Origin: Elusimicrobia bacterium GWD2_63_28
Lineage (GTDB): Bacteria > Elusimicrobiota > Elusimicrobia > Elusimicrobiales > UBA9959
DNA length: 64,000 nucleotides
Assembly (NCBI GenBank): GCA_001799895.1
Contig: MGUI01000014.1
Coordinates: forward strand, 1-64,000
Reading direction: 5' to 3'
Part shown: positions 25,441-33,755 of the stretch, piece by piece
Layout: each line of letters opens with the position of its first letter
How positions within the stretch are numbered: position 1 is the first letter of the stretch
Notes under the pieces: generated by a model
Told to the model about the DNA's origin: nothing
Databases searched by the model: none
The model's input: only the letters and a program-made list of their open reading frames with translations
Translations under genes and position numbers: made by a program

Positions 25441-25749
25441 ATGATAAAGAAAACCTCTAAACTTAAAAAGAACATCCGCATGTTCCTCAGCAGCGAGGAA
25501 GGCAAGATGCTCGACGCTGACATCGTAAAGACCGGGCTGGCCCTGGGCATCCTGGGCACGGCGATGGTGGAGCAGGCCTCCGCGCAGGTGCACTCCAACT
25601 ACTTCACCACCAACGCGCACGTCAGCCACCAGAGCCACGGCTCCCACGGGTCCCACGGCTCTCACGGCTCTCACGCTTCCCACGGCTCCCACGGCTCCCA
25701 CGGCTCCCACGGCTCTCACGGGTCCCACGGCAGCCACGGGTCGTATTGA
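25441..25749 (+). CDS. hxsA: HxsA-like precursor with His-Xaa-Ser repeats
   Basis: A 102-residue precursor. Residues 1-22 are basic with FLSSEEGKM. Residues 28-44 are hydrophobic (IVKTGLALGILGTAMVE), then QASA offers an AxA cleavage site before Q49. From H60 to S101 there are 14 uninterrupted His-Xaa-Ser triplets (one HVS, one HQS, one HAS, eleven HGS), ending in Tyr. Repeats of this kind define the substrates of HxsB/HxsC/HxsD systems. Start ATG 25441 is preferred over an upstream in-frame ATG at 25405. The modification is unknown; His and Ser are the obvious sites. Confidence 0.88.
   Translation: MIKKTSKLKKNIRMFLSSEEGKMLDADIVKTGLALGILGTAMVEQASAQVHSNYFTTNAHVSHQSHGSHGSHGSHGSHASHGSHGSHGSHGSHGSHGSHGSY
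25618..25743 (+). repeat. Tandem 9-bp coding repeat (His-Xaa-Ser)
   Basis: Fourteen consecutive 9-bp units of the form CAC-(GGN/GCT/CAG/GTC)-(TCN/AGC). Synonymous codons vary between units (GGC/GGG; TCC, TCT, TCG, AGC) while His-Gly-Ser stays fixed, so the repeat is kept at the protein level. Confidence 0.9.
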
Positions 25750-25762
25750 CGGAAAACGCCCT

Positions 25763-26881
25763 GTGCCCGGGCGACGCGTTTTTTACCTTCATAATCCCTC
25801 GGGGGATATCGGGCACGCCGTACACTTGTTGCGGCTGCTTGCGGCGCTGGAAGCCCGCGGCGGCCGCAATTTAATTTTCCTCCGCGCCCCCTCCGTTTAC
25901 CCGCACAAGCTCCTCGAAAACTACGGCGAAGTAAGGGCGCTGCCCGCCCTGCCTTCGGCCGCCTCCGGCCGCGCCCTGGCCGCCGCCGTTACGCGCTTCC
26001 GGCCGACGGCGCTGGTCACTGAATACTTCCCCTTCGGCCGGTCCGAATGCCTCCCCGAGATACTGCCGGCGCTAGCCGCGGCCGCCCGGCGCGGGGCCAG
26101 GCTTTTCGCCAGCGTGCCCATGCCGTATTTCACGGCCCCGGCCGTCGCCCTGCCCTCCCTGCTGGAGGCCTGCGCGCGCTACGACAAGATCCTGGTGCAC
26201 AGCCCCGGGGGGGCGGACCTGCCCTACATGGCCAAGGCCGTAGCGCTGGAACGCCGCGTTTCAGCGGGAGCTTTCCTTTCGGTCTTCGAAGCGCTGCGGG
26301 CGAAAATAGTTTTCACCGGCTATTTGCTCCCGCCGCCGGCGCGCGCCGGTTCTAAAAAAGATTTCATCCTCGTGACGCGGGGGGGCGGCTCCACTTCCGA
26401 CCGCCTGGTTGAGGCTGCGATAGGGGCCGCCCGGCTCACGGGCCGGCCTTTCCTGATCATCGCCGGGCCTTCCACCACGCCCGCCCGGCTGGAGCGCTTC
26501 CGCCGGCTGGCCGCCGCCAGCGGCGGCAACGCCGCGGTGCTCTTCGCCTTCGCGGACATGCCCGGCCTGATGGCGCGGGCCGCCGCCTGCGTATCTACCG
26601 CCGGCGGCTCGGTGTACGAGATGCTGGCCCTGCGCAAGAAGATGGTGCTCGCGCCCTACTGCGGGGCCAAGGGGCGGGAGCATTCGGACCAGCTGGCCCG
26701 CGCCTGGCTGGCCCGCGACCTGGCCGGCGCCGAGCTGCTGCTGCCCGCCGACCTCACGCCGGAAAAGATCGCCGCCGCCGTAGAGCGCGCGCTCGCCCGG
26801 CCGCTCAAGGTCTCGAAAAAAATAAAACCGTCCTGGTTTCTCGGCGCGCAGCGATCCGCCCGCGAACTGAAGGGCCTGTGA
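25763..26881 (+). CDS. GT28-like (MurG-type) glycosyltransferase
   Basis: A 372-residue protein with a GTG start 13 nt after hxsA. The N-terminus (VFYLHNPSGDIGHAVHLLRLL) has the nucleotide-sugar transferase GxGH-like loop. The C-terminal half ends with STAGGSVYEMLALRKKMVLAP...HSDQLARAWL, matching the GT28 C-terminal acceptor/UDP-binding signature (GG...EAL...P...Q). No membrane segments. Its position directly after the precursor suggests it could glycosylate the peptide Ser residues or make a sugar for the product. A role unrelated to the peptide cannot be excluded. Confidence 0.65.
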   Translation: MPGRRVFYLHNPSGDIGHAVHLLRLLAALEARGGRNLIFLRAPSVYPHKLLENYGEVRALPALPSAASGRALAAAVTRFRPTALVTEYFPFGRSECLPEILPALAAAARRGARLFASVPMPYFTAPAVALPSLLEACARYDKILVHSPGGADLPYMAKAVALERRVSAGAFLSVFEALRAKIVFTGYLLPPPARAGSKKDFILVTRGGGSTSDRLVEAAIGAARLTGRPFLIIAGPSTTPARLERFRRLAAASGGNAAVLFAFADMPGLMARAAACVSTAGGSVYEMLALRKKMVLAPYCGAKGREHSDQLARAWLARDLAGAELLLPADLTPEKIAAAVERALARPLKVSKKIKPSWFLGAQRSARELKGL

Positions 26882-27840
26882 CAGAGAACGTGATGATGGA
26901 GCTCACCTGGCGCTGCGGCGCCGGCTGCGCTTTCTGCTACCTCGGCGAAACGGGCCGCCTGAACCGGCGCGGCCCCGAAATGACTACGGCGGAGATAAAG
27001 GCTTTCCTGCGCTCCTTCCCCGCCGGGACGCGTTTTTATTTCACCGGCGGCGAGCCTTTTCTGCGCAAGGACATCTTCAGCGTGCTGGGGTACGCCTCGT
27101 CGCGCGGCTTCACCTGGGGCGTGAACACCAATGGCCTGGCCCTGAACCGCCCCAAAATCAAAAGACTGATGGCCCTCGGCCCCGCCTATGTGATCTTCTC
27201 GCTGCACGGCCCCGCCGCCGCGCACGACAGACTGACAGGGGTGAAGGGCGCGCACGCGAAGGTGCTGGCCAATGTGGGGATTGCCGCGGAATTGAAGCGG
27301 CCGGGGACCGAGGTCATAACCAACTGCGTGATAAATTCAGCCAATGTCCGGCTGCTGCCCGCCGTTTACCTGGAGGCGGCCCGCGCCGGCGCGGACCGTG
27401 CTATCTTCGAGCATCTGCAGTTCCTGAAGAAGGGGGAGGCGCCCGGGCTGTCGCCGGCGGAGGTGATGACGCCGTTCCTGCCCGGCTACCGGCTGGACAC
27501 GGCGGCGTTCGAGCGCTCCGTGGGGAAAATAACGGCCCTGCGCGGCGAGTTCGAAACTCATTTCGAACTGAGGCCCGACTTTAGTCGCCGGGAACTGGCG
27601 CGCTACTATAACGGGCGGATGAAGCCTGCGGGCGCCTGCCCCGCGCTGCTCTCTACTCTCAACGTGGAGCCCGACGGGCGGCTGCGCACCTGCGTGCTGT
27701 ATTGCGCGCCCGCCGGCGGCACCGTGAAGAAGTTGGACCGGGCCGGCCTGAGGGTGGCCAAGCGCCGGCTGGTGAAGGGCGGGTTGCCGCGGGGCTGCGC
27801 CCGCTGTTGCCAGCGCTTCGCTATCGAACGGATTTTTTAA
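26878..27840 (+). CDS. Radical SAM enzyme with SPASM-like C-terminus
   Basis: A 320-residue protein with a GTG start overlapping the previous stop (GTGA). C13GAGC17AFC20, YFTGGEPFLRKD, GVNTNGLAL and FSLHGPAAAHDRLTG mark the core. The C-terminus has CPALLSTLNVEPDGRLRTCVLYC and CARCC, a SPASM-type layout binding auxiliary clusters. SPASM enzymes often modify ribosomal peptides, so it is a second candidate maturase for the hxsA product. It converges with and overlaps the deacetylase gene by 20 nt. Confidence 0.85.
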   Translation: MTENVMMELTWRCGAGCAFCYLGETGRLNRRGPEMTTAEIKAFLRSFPAGTRFYFTGGEPFLRKDIFSVLGYASSRGFTWGVNTNGLALNRPKIKRLMALGPAYVIFSLHGPAAAHDRLTGVKGAHAKVLANVGIAAELKRPGTEVITNCVINSANVRLLPAVYLEAARAGADRAIFEHLQFLKKGEAPGLSPAEVMTPFLPGYRLDTAAFERSVGKITALRGEFETHFELRPDFSRRELARYYNGRMKPAGACPALLSTLNVEPDGRLRTCVLYCAPAGGTVKKLDRAGLRVAKRRLVKGGLPRGCARCCQRFAIERIF

Positions 27841-28534
27841 TTATTTCCGAGGCCAGGACGAAACGGGCGAGGCCGCGGGCCTCGAGGTCCTTGAGAAAAA
27901 CCGCGTAGTCCGAGAAAACCTTAAAATCTTCAGCTGAAAAGTCGGCGTGGTGGAAGTAAACGCCCGCCGGCCCTTTTTCTTTTACCGCGGCCAGCGTGCG
28001 GGACTTGAGCAGCTTCAGGTCCAGCGGCCGCGGCGCCAGGTTCAGATCGTATTCGTTCACCGTCACGCGCGTGGGCAGGAAGGCCAGGCCGCGCGGCAGC
28101 GGGGCCTCCAGCCGGCGGCTCGCCGACAGCGCTTTGAAGCCGCGCGCCTTGAGCGCCTTGAGCGTGTCCGAATTGTAGGCGTGGAAAGGCGGCACGAAGA
28201 CCGGCTTGGATAATTTCCCAAAAAGTTCCAACATCCTTTTTTTGCCGGCGGCTATGTCCGCCCCCTGCTCCGCCAGGCTGCGGGAAGGGCCGAACTCGTG
28301 CTTGAGGTATTTGTTGCCGGCGCGCTCGGCGTGGCTGTAGCCGTGCTGCAGCGCCTCCAGCCGCGCCCCGGCGGCCGCCGCGCGGCGCAGGTACGACGCC
28401 AGGGCCGCGCCGGCCCCGGCGGGGATCACGGCGCAGGAGAGGGGCAGGCCGAGTTTATGCAGCAGGCCCGCGGCGCGCAGGAAAGCCCGGTCGGGCTTTA
28501 CCACATCGTCGCAGCGCAGGAAAAAAGTTTTCAT
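27821..28534 (-). CDS. Polysaccharide-deacetylase-like (NodB fold) protein
   Basis: A 237-residue protein. FFLRCDDVVKPD gives the catalytic/metal Asp pair, LQHGYSHAE the HxxxH metal site, and FVPPFHAYN the active-site block; VYFHHADF supplies the C-terminal His. No signal peptide, so it is probably cytoplasmic or acts on a lipid-linked sugar at the inner face. It is the last gene of the seven-gene minus operon and overlaps its neighbour by 4 nt. The substrate is probably an N-acetyl sugar, by family. Confidence 0.7.
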   Translation of the reverse strand: MKTFFLRCDDVVKPDRAFLRAAGLLHKLGLPLSCAVIPAGAGAALASYLRRAAAAGARLEALQHGYSHAERAGNKYLKHEFGPSRSLAEQGADIAAGKKRMLELFGKLSKPVFVPPFHAYNSDTLKALKARGFKALSASRRLEAPLPRGLAFLPTRVTVNEYDLNLAPRPLDLKLLKSRTLAAVKEKGPAGVYFHHADFSAEDFKVFSDYAVFLKDLEARGLARFVLASEIIKKSVR

Positions 28535-29817
28535 CTCTTCATCCAGGGGTCGGCGCCGAAAGGATCTCCGGCCTGGAAGCGGCTGCCGCCCAGGCAGACG
28601 CTAAGCATGGCGCAAGCCCTGCAGCGCCCGGGCAGCCAGGCGCAGCGCCGGGTCTTCTTCAGGAAAGGGTGGGCCCAGGCCCCGGCCAGGCTTTTTCCCA
28701 GGAACTGTTTGGAGGGGTAGGAAGGCTTGTAACGCCCGTTGGCGTCCAGCACCAGCCGGGTCCAGCCGTCGTCGAAGCGGGCCCCCAGCGCGAAAGGCCG
28801 CGCCGCCGCGGGCAGCGCGCAGAGCGGCACGGGGTTGGCCAGCACGGCCCTTGCCCCTTCGCCCTGGCGCGCCACGGCCTTCGCCAGCGCTGTGAAATCT
28901 TTCGCCGAAACTTTAAATTCAGGCGCGGCGGTCAGCCCCTCCGGAGTCATCATCGGCCGGTAAAGCTCCCAAATATCGAAGCCGAGGGCGCTGACGGCCT
29001 TGTGCCAGCTCCGGAAATTCCCGGCGAGGTCCTTCGAAACCACGGTGCCGGCCCGCACCACCTTGACGCCGGCCGCGCGCAGCCGCTTCACCGCGGCGGC
29101 CTTGGCGGCGAAGGTGCCCGCTCTGCCGGAGCCCGCGGCGTGGGAGGCTTCGTCGGCGCCGGGCAGGGAGATGAGCGCGTTGTCCACCAGCCCGGCCAGC
29201 GCCCGCGCTTTGGCCGGGGTCAGGAGCACGGCGTTGGTGTTGAGCAAAGTGTAGAACCCAAGTTTCCTGGCCAGCTTCAGGAGCCGCTCCAGGCCGTCGT
29301 AAAGCAGCGGCTCGCCGCCGGTAAAGCGCGCGCTCTTCACGCCCAGGGCGGCGGCCTCGCGCAGCGCCTGCTCCGCCTGTTTGAGCGAAAGCTCTTCGCC
29401 GGTGCGACCGAAGCAGGCCCGGCAGGCCAAATTGCAATTCTTATTGAGCTCAATTACGATTTCCGACGGCGCGGCCAGCGCGGGCTTTAAAAGGCGGGAG
29501 CCGGCCCAGTCCCGGTTCAGGCCGGGGCAGCGCCCCTTCAGCGAACAGCGCACGCAGACCTTGGCGGCACTGAAGGGCCCGCGCGCGCCGCGCGGCCAGG
29601 CGAAGTGCTCGGCAGCGTCGGGCATCAGGCAGGGCGGCGCGCCTTCTATCGTGAAAAGGAACCTGTCTTCCAGGGCAGTCAGCAGCGGGTAGAGCAGGGC
29701 CCGCGCTTTTTCAGCATCGGCGCCGGGCAGGAGGGTCGCCCTGAAGCGGCGCTCGCGCCTGTAAATGGCGAGGTCCAGGCCGCAGGGGCCGGCGGCGCGG
29801 AACAAAGCCTCAAGCAT
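28531..29817 (-). CDS. Radical SAM enzyme with N-terminal Cys domain
   Basis: A 428-residue protein. An N-terminal region of ~120 residues carries CVRCSLKGRCPG (C-x2-C-x5-C-x-G), normally a C-terminal motif in the small enzymes of this window. The core follows with NCNLACRAC, RFTGGEPLL and LLNTNAVLL. A second auxiliary motif CRACAMLSVCLGG is near the C-terminus. The placement before and after the core suggests two auxiliary clusters. It overlaps both neighbours. Confidence 0.8.
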   Translation of the reverse strand: MLEALFRAAGPCGLDLAIYRRERRFRATLLPGADAEKARALLYPLLTALEDRFLFTIEGAPPCLMPDAAEHFAWPRGARGPFSAAKVCVRCSLKGRCPGLNRDWAGSRLLKPALAAPSEIVIELNKNCNLACRACFGRTGEELSLKQAEQALREAAALGVKSARFTGGEPLLYDGLERLLKLARKLGFYTLLNTNAVLLTPAKARALAGLVDNALISLPGADEASHAAGSGRAGTFAAKAAAVKRLRAAGVKVVRAGTVVSKDLAGNFRSWHKAVSALGFDIWELYRPMMTPEGLTAAPEFKVSAKDFTALAKAVARQGEGARAVLANPVPLCALPAAARPFALGARFDDGWTRLVLDANGRYKPSYPSKQFLGKSLAGAWAHPFLKKTRRCAWLPGRCRACAMLSVCLGGSRFQAGDPFGADPWMKR

Positions 29818-30958
29818 GTTTCAGCCTCCAGGAATACACCCCGGCGCCGAAGCGCCGTTCGATCAAGCCTTTCTTTACCAAAGCCTGCCCTGTAACTAAA
29901 ACGCTGTTGCCGTCGGAACAATCATAGCAGAGCGGCACAGTCTTGGCCGCCTTCAGGACCTGCGCCGTGGTCAGGGTCTTGCCGCCGCGCAGCACTTCCA
30001 GAAAACATTTCTCGTTATTGGTCAGGCGCGGGCCGGCTGTTTCCGGGGCGGGGCGGGGCTTTCCCCTGACCGGCGCTATTCCCTTCCAGCCGAAAATTTC
30101 CAGATACTTGCCATCCACGCCGCGGCAGGTCTTTTTAAAGAAACAGCGCGCGCAGGGCGGACCCTGCAGCCGGTCAGCCGCCGTGCAGGTGTCCAGGTCG
30201 CGGGCTTCGCCGGAGGCGGCTACCACGACAGTATTGAACTTGTAGAGCCCGGCGGCGCGGCTTTCGTAGCCGGGCAGCAGGCAGGGCGGGACATTGAGAG
30301 CCTTTACTTCCCGGCCCAGCCCGGCCTCACCGGCCAGCCGCAGCGCCTTCACTATGAAAGGGGCCGCCGCCGGCAGGCTCACCTGGAGCGCGGCGGCGCG
30401 GGCCATGGCGCCGGTATAGATGGGGTAGATCAGCACAAAATTAGCGACGCCGCGGTCCATGAAAAATTTAAGCGTCCGCGGCAGGCTCTTGTAATTGGCC
30501 GCCGTGATCAGCAGGTTTATCCCGACGGCGGCCTTCAGCCGCAGCATGTTCTCCAGCCCGGCCAGGCTTTTCTCGAAGGCTCCCGGTTTTCCTACCAGCT
30601 TGTCGTGCAGCGCCGGGGTATGGCCGGCGAAGGTGAACTTGCAGACGGTAAGGCCGGCCTCCACCAGGCGCGCCGCCGCCTGCCGCGAGGCCAGGCGCAT
30701 GCCGTTGGTCTGCAGGCGCACGGCCTTGAAGCCTACCTCCCGCGCGGCCCGCACCAGCAGCGGCAGGTCCCGCCGCAGCAGCGCCTCGCCGCCGGAGAAG
30801 CCCAGCCGGGTGAACCCCGCCTTCCTGGCGGCGTAGATATGCCGCACGGCGGCGGCCGGCTGCATCAGGGCCGCGGAATTGAAATCGGCTTGCGAGCAGA
30901 ACCCGCAGCGCAGGTCGCAGGCGTGGTTCAGTATTATTTCGCAGCAGTCCCTTTTCAT
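29810..30958 (-). CDS. Radical SAM enzyme with C-terminal DCSDGN winged-helix-like domain
   Basis: A 382-residue paralogue of the 12907 protein. C14DLRC18GFC21, FSGGEALLRRD and LQTNGMRL form the core. CARCFFKKTCRG...FGWKGIAPV is the auxiliary motif. NEKCFLEVLRGG...LCYDCSDGN...FGAGVYSWRL is the added ~70-residue domain. Start ATG 30958 overlaps the previous stop; an in-frame ATG at 30988 would add ten residues. The pair sits in different operons, which suggests the added domain docks on a common partner. Confidence 0.85.
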   Translation of the reverse strand: MKRDCCEIILNHACDLRCGFCSQADFNSAALMQPAAAVRHIYAARKAGFTRLGFSGGEALLRRDLPLLVRAAREVGFKAVRLQTNGMRLASRQAAARLVEAGLTVCKFTFAGHTPALHDKLVGKPGAFEKSLAGLENMLRLKAAVGINLLITAANYKSLPRTLKFFMDRGVANFVLIYPIYTGAMARAAALQVSLPAAAPFIVKALRLAGEAGLGREVKALNVPPCLLPGYESRAAGLYKFNTVVVAASGEARDLDTCTAADRLQGPPCARCFFKKTCRGVDGKYLEIFGWKGIAPVRGKPRPAPETAGPRLTNNEKCFLEVLRGGKTLTTAQVLKAAKTVPLCYDCSDGNSVLVTGQALVKKGLIERRFGAGVYSWRLKHA

Positions 30959-31734
30959 TTGTTCAGTATTTCCCGCATCGGGCCCCAATCGAAGGCGGCC
31001 AGCAGCGCATCCGCTTTAATTGGGACGCTGTTAACATTGTAGTATTGAACGGCCCGCTTGTAAAAAGGCAGGCCGGGCGGCGGGGCGGCGTCGAATTCCC
31101 AGGAGTGGAAATAAAGCACGGCCGGCAGCCCGCCGCGGTTGAGCGCGGCCACCCTGCCCTTCAGGAAATCCAGGCCGGCCCAGCGCAGGAAGGTGCCGCC
31201 GAGGAATGGCAGGCCGAGGCCGCAGCAGCGGGCAACGGACGGGGGGAATTCCAGGAGACCGTCGAGCGCCTGGTAGGGCCCGCGGGGGGCGCCCGGGCCG
31301 AGGCCGTAGAGGCTGGAATCGTAACTGAAGCCGGCCGCGCGGATCAGCGGCAGGAATTCGGCCTCGCGTCCCTTCAGGGACCAGGTGGGAGCCCTGTAGC
31401 CGGCGGGCTCGACGCCGGAGGCGGCTTTTATGGATTCGCGGGAGCGGGCCAGGTCTTCGGCGAACTCCGCGGCGGTCAGCCGCCAGAGCGAGCGGTGCTC
31501 CTGGCCGTGGCTGGCCAGTTCGTGGCCCGCCGACACGATGGCGCGCGCCGTTGCCGGGTAAGCCGCGGCCAGCCGGCCCAGCATGAAAAAAGTTGCTTTG
31601 ACGCCCCGGCGTTCCAGCAGGGCCAGGATGTCTTCCACGTTGCGGGCGAAATTCCCGGCGCCGTTCCCGGGGTTTCCTTCGAACAGCACCGTGTCGTGCC
31701 ATTCTTCCAGGTCTATCGTCACGGCGTTCCTCAC
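30955..31734 (-). CDS. Polysaccharide deacetylase
   Basis: A 259-residue protein with a GTG start inside GTGA. The motifs are AVTIDLEEWHD (catalytic Asp/Glu pair), ATFFMLGRLA, HELASHGQEHRS (HxxxH-type metal ligands), GYRAPTWSL and a C-terminal VLYFHSWEFD. The WEFD ending resembles deacetylases linked to exopolysaccharide/exosortase loci. It probably removes N-acetyl from an envelope glycan intermediate. It is the second deacetylase of this operon. Confidence 0.85.
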   Translation of the reverse strand: MRNAVTIDLEEWHDTVLFEGNPGNGAGNFARNVEDILALLERRGVKATFFMLGRLAAAYPATARAIVSAGHELASHGQEHRSLWRLTAAEFAEDLARSRESIKAASGVEPAGYRAPTWSLKGREAEFLPLIRAAGFSYDSSLYGLGPGAPRGPYQALDGLLEFPPSVARCCGLGLPFLGGTFLRWAGLDFLKGRVAALNRGGLPAVLYFHSWEFDAAPPPGLPFYKRAVQYYNVNSVPIKADALLAAFDWGPMREILNK

Positions 31735-33755
31735 GCGCGGCCCGCCGAAGAATAGGGTTCGCGGCCGCAGCGGCGGCAGGCGGGCAGGAAGCCGCCGTTC
31801 TTAATCAGCAGTTTCCGGAAAGCGGCGTAGGCGGGGCCATTGTAGGTTTCGGGCCCGCCTATCTTCACGGCCAGCGGCTGGCAGGTGAGCAGTTGCCCGG
31901 AGGGCGAAAGCCAGGCGGCGCTGAACTGGCCGCGGCAGAAGCCCGATTTTTTGAACCGCGCTCCTGGGGAATACCAGGCGCGCAGGGCGGGGCCGGGAAG
32001 ATCCGGGTAGAAAGAAACTGAATTCCCGGCTTCGGCTTTGATCTTGGAAATTTCTGCGGCCAGCACCTTCGCGTCAATTCCCTTCGCCAGCCCGGCAGAG
32101 CTTTTCATCGGCGTGGAGAGGCCAGCGCCTTCCAGCAGTCCTTGCGTGGCCGCCAGGTCCTTTTCAGAGCAGAATTCCAAATGGTTGAAGGCTATCCCGT
32201 CGGGGCCGAGGGCCTTGAGGGTTTTCCAGACCCGGTGCAGGCGGGCATGGTTGGCGGAGTTGATGGTGCACCAGAGGGTCAGCCGCGTGCCGGGGGCGCG
32301 GCGCTTCTTTATAAGCTCCAGATTGCGCAGCGCCGTCTTCCACGCGCCGGGCGCGCCGGCCGACCGCTCGTGCAGGGCGGGCCAGCCGTGCACCGAGACC
32401 ACTATCTCGCCGGGCCCGGCTTTTGCCAGAGCGGCCGCCGCGGCAGCCGGGGCGAACAGGGCGGTGGTGACCAGGGAGGAATGGCCTAGGGCGTTCAGCT
32501 TTTTAACCAGCTGCGGCAGGAAGGGCGCCAGCAGCGGCTCGCCGCCGGTCAGGTAAAATTTCTTCGCGCCCGGCCCGAGGTCTTTTATCAGTTTCAGCCA
32601 GCCGGCCAGGCCGAGTTCCCGGCCCCCGGCGAGGCCATGCCGCTTCACGAAGCAGAAAGAGCAGTCCAGGCCGCAGCGGTAGGTCAGGTCCAGGGCTATA
32701 TATGAAGGCGGCGGAAATTTTTTTCCCGGCGTCGGGGCGGGCGCGGTCTTAAAGCGGTCGAGGTGTTTCTTTACCAGCGCGGCGGCGCGCCGACATTCGG
32801 CAGCGGTCATCAGGGGCCAGGCCGGCAAATGCAGGGCCGAACGCCAGTACTCGTCCGCAACCGGCAATACCCCCGGCAATTTTTTTTCCAGCCGCAGCGG
32901 CTTGTAGATGCGTTCCAGCGGCACGCCGGCCGCCTTGAAGATTTTTTCAGCGCCCGCCCTGTCGGGGATCAGCAGCGGGAATTCCTGCGTCTTCGGGCTG
33001 ATGCCGGCCGGTATATAGCGCCCGTAGTCTTTCAGCGCGGCGCGGTAAACGGCATTGGCCGCCCGCGAAGTTTCCAGCGTGGCGTCCAGCCGGGCAAGTT
33101 TCAGTTTCAGGAAAGGCAGCGCCTGCGGCTTGGGGGGGGGCGGGTTGAGCGCCAGGAGTTTTTTGTAAATTTCCGGGGAATCACAGAGCAGCGCGCCGGC
33201 CCTGGCGAAAGGAGAAGAGACCGGTTTGTAGGGGGAGAGCGACAGCACGCCGATATCGCCGAAAGAGCCGTACTTCCTGCCGCGCAGCGCCCCGCCCAGT
33301 ATCTGCGAGGCGTCTTCTATCACCGCGAAGCCGTGCCGGCGCGCCAGGCGCAGGGCTGCTTCTATCGGCGCCGGGGTGGCGAACATATGCGGCAGCAGCA
33401 GCAGGTCCAGGCCCGGCGCCGCTTTTTTTAAGGCGGTTTCAGACAGGTTCAGCGTCCGGGGATCTATGTCGAGGGGCAGCAGTTTAAAGCCTTCGGCGGC
33501 TTCGGCCAGGGACGGGTGCGTTATGTCCGGGAAGGCCGCGGTGCCGCCGCCGGGCCGCAGCGCCAGGACGGCCAGCCGCAGCGCCGTCCGCCCGCTGTCG
33601 GTCAGCAGGCAGTAGCGGCGGCCCAGGTAGGAAGCGAAACTTTTCTCCAGCGCGGCGCGGTAAGCCGCGGGGCCGGCGGCCTTAAGGGCGCGGGTCTCGC
33701 GCGCGGCCGCGCGCATCAATTTGCGGTCCAGCCTGTACGGGTCGAAGGGCTTCAC
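31731..33755 (-). CDS. DegT-type aminotransferase fused to a radical SAM enzyme
   Basis: A 674-residue fusion. Residues ~25-335 form a DegT/DnrJ/EryC1 PLP aminotransferase, with TDSGRTALRLA, IEDASQILGG (D148) and the Schiff-base Lys K177 in SPYKPVSS. Residues ~350-670 form a radical SAM enzyme, with C361GLDC365SFC368, YLTGGEPLLAP and a C-terminal Cys set (CRGQ...LLTCQPL...CRRCG). DegT enzymes aminate keto-sugars or similar ketones, so the fusion may couple amination with a radical step on the same substrate. It overlaps its neighbours by 4 nt each. I know of no named family with this order. Confidence 0.85.
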   Translation of the reverse strand: MKPFDPYRLDRKLMRAAARETRALKAAGPAAYRAALEKSFASYLGRRYCLLTDSGRTALRLAVLALRPGGGTAAFPDITHPSLAEAAEGFKLLPLDIDPRTLNLSETALKKAAPGLDLLLLPHMFATPAPIEAALRLARRHGFAVIEDASQILGGALRGRKYGSFGDIGVLSLSPYKPVSSPFARAGALLCDSPEIYKKLLALNPPPPKPQALPFLKLKLARLDATLETSRAANAVYRAALKDYGRYIPAGISPKTQEFPLLIPDRAGAEKIFKAAGVPLERIYKPLRLEKKLPGVLPVADEYWRSALHLPAWPLMTAAECRRAAALVKKHLDRFKTAPAPTPGKKFPPPSYIALDLTYRCGLDCSFCFVKRHGLAGGRELGLAGWLKLIKDLGPGAKKFYLTGGEPLLAPFLPQLVKKLNALGHSSLVTTALFAPAAAAAALAKAGPGEIVVSVHGWPALHERSAGAPGAWKTALRNLELIKKRRAPGTRLTLWCTINSANHARLHRVWKTLKALGPDGIAFNHLEFCSEKDLAATQGLLEGAGLSTPMKSSAGLAKGIDAKVLAAEISKIKAEAGNSVSFYPDLPGPALRAWYSPGARFKKSGFCRGQFSAAWLSPSGQLLTCQPLAVKIGGPETYNGPAYAAFRKLLIKNGGFLPACRRCGREPYSSAGRA

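Noticed and set aside
25618-25743. CRISPR or simple DNA microsatellite
   Set aside because: The 9-bp units are in frame, vary synonymously and encode His-Xaa-Ser in a complete gene; there are no spacers.
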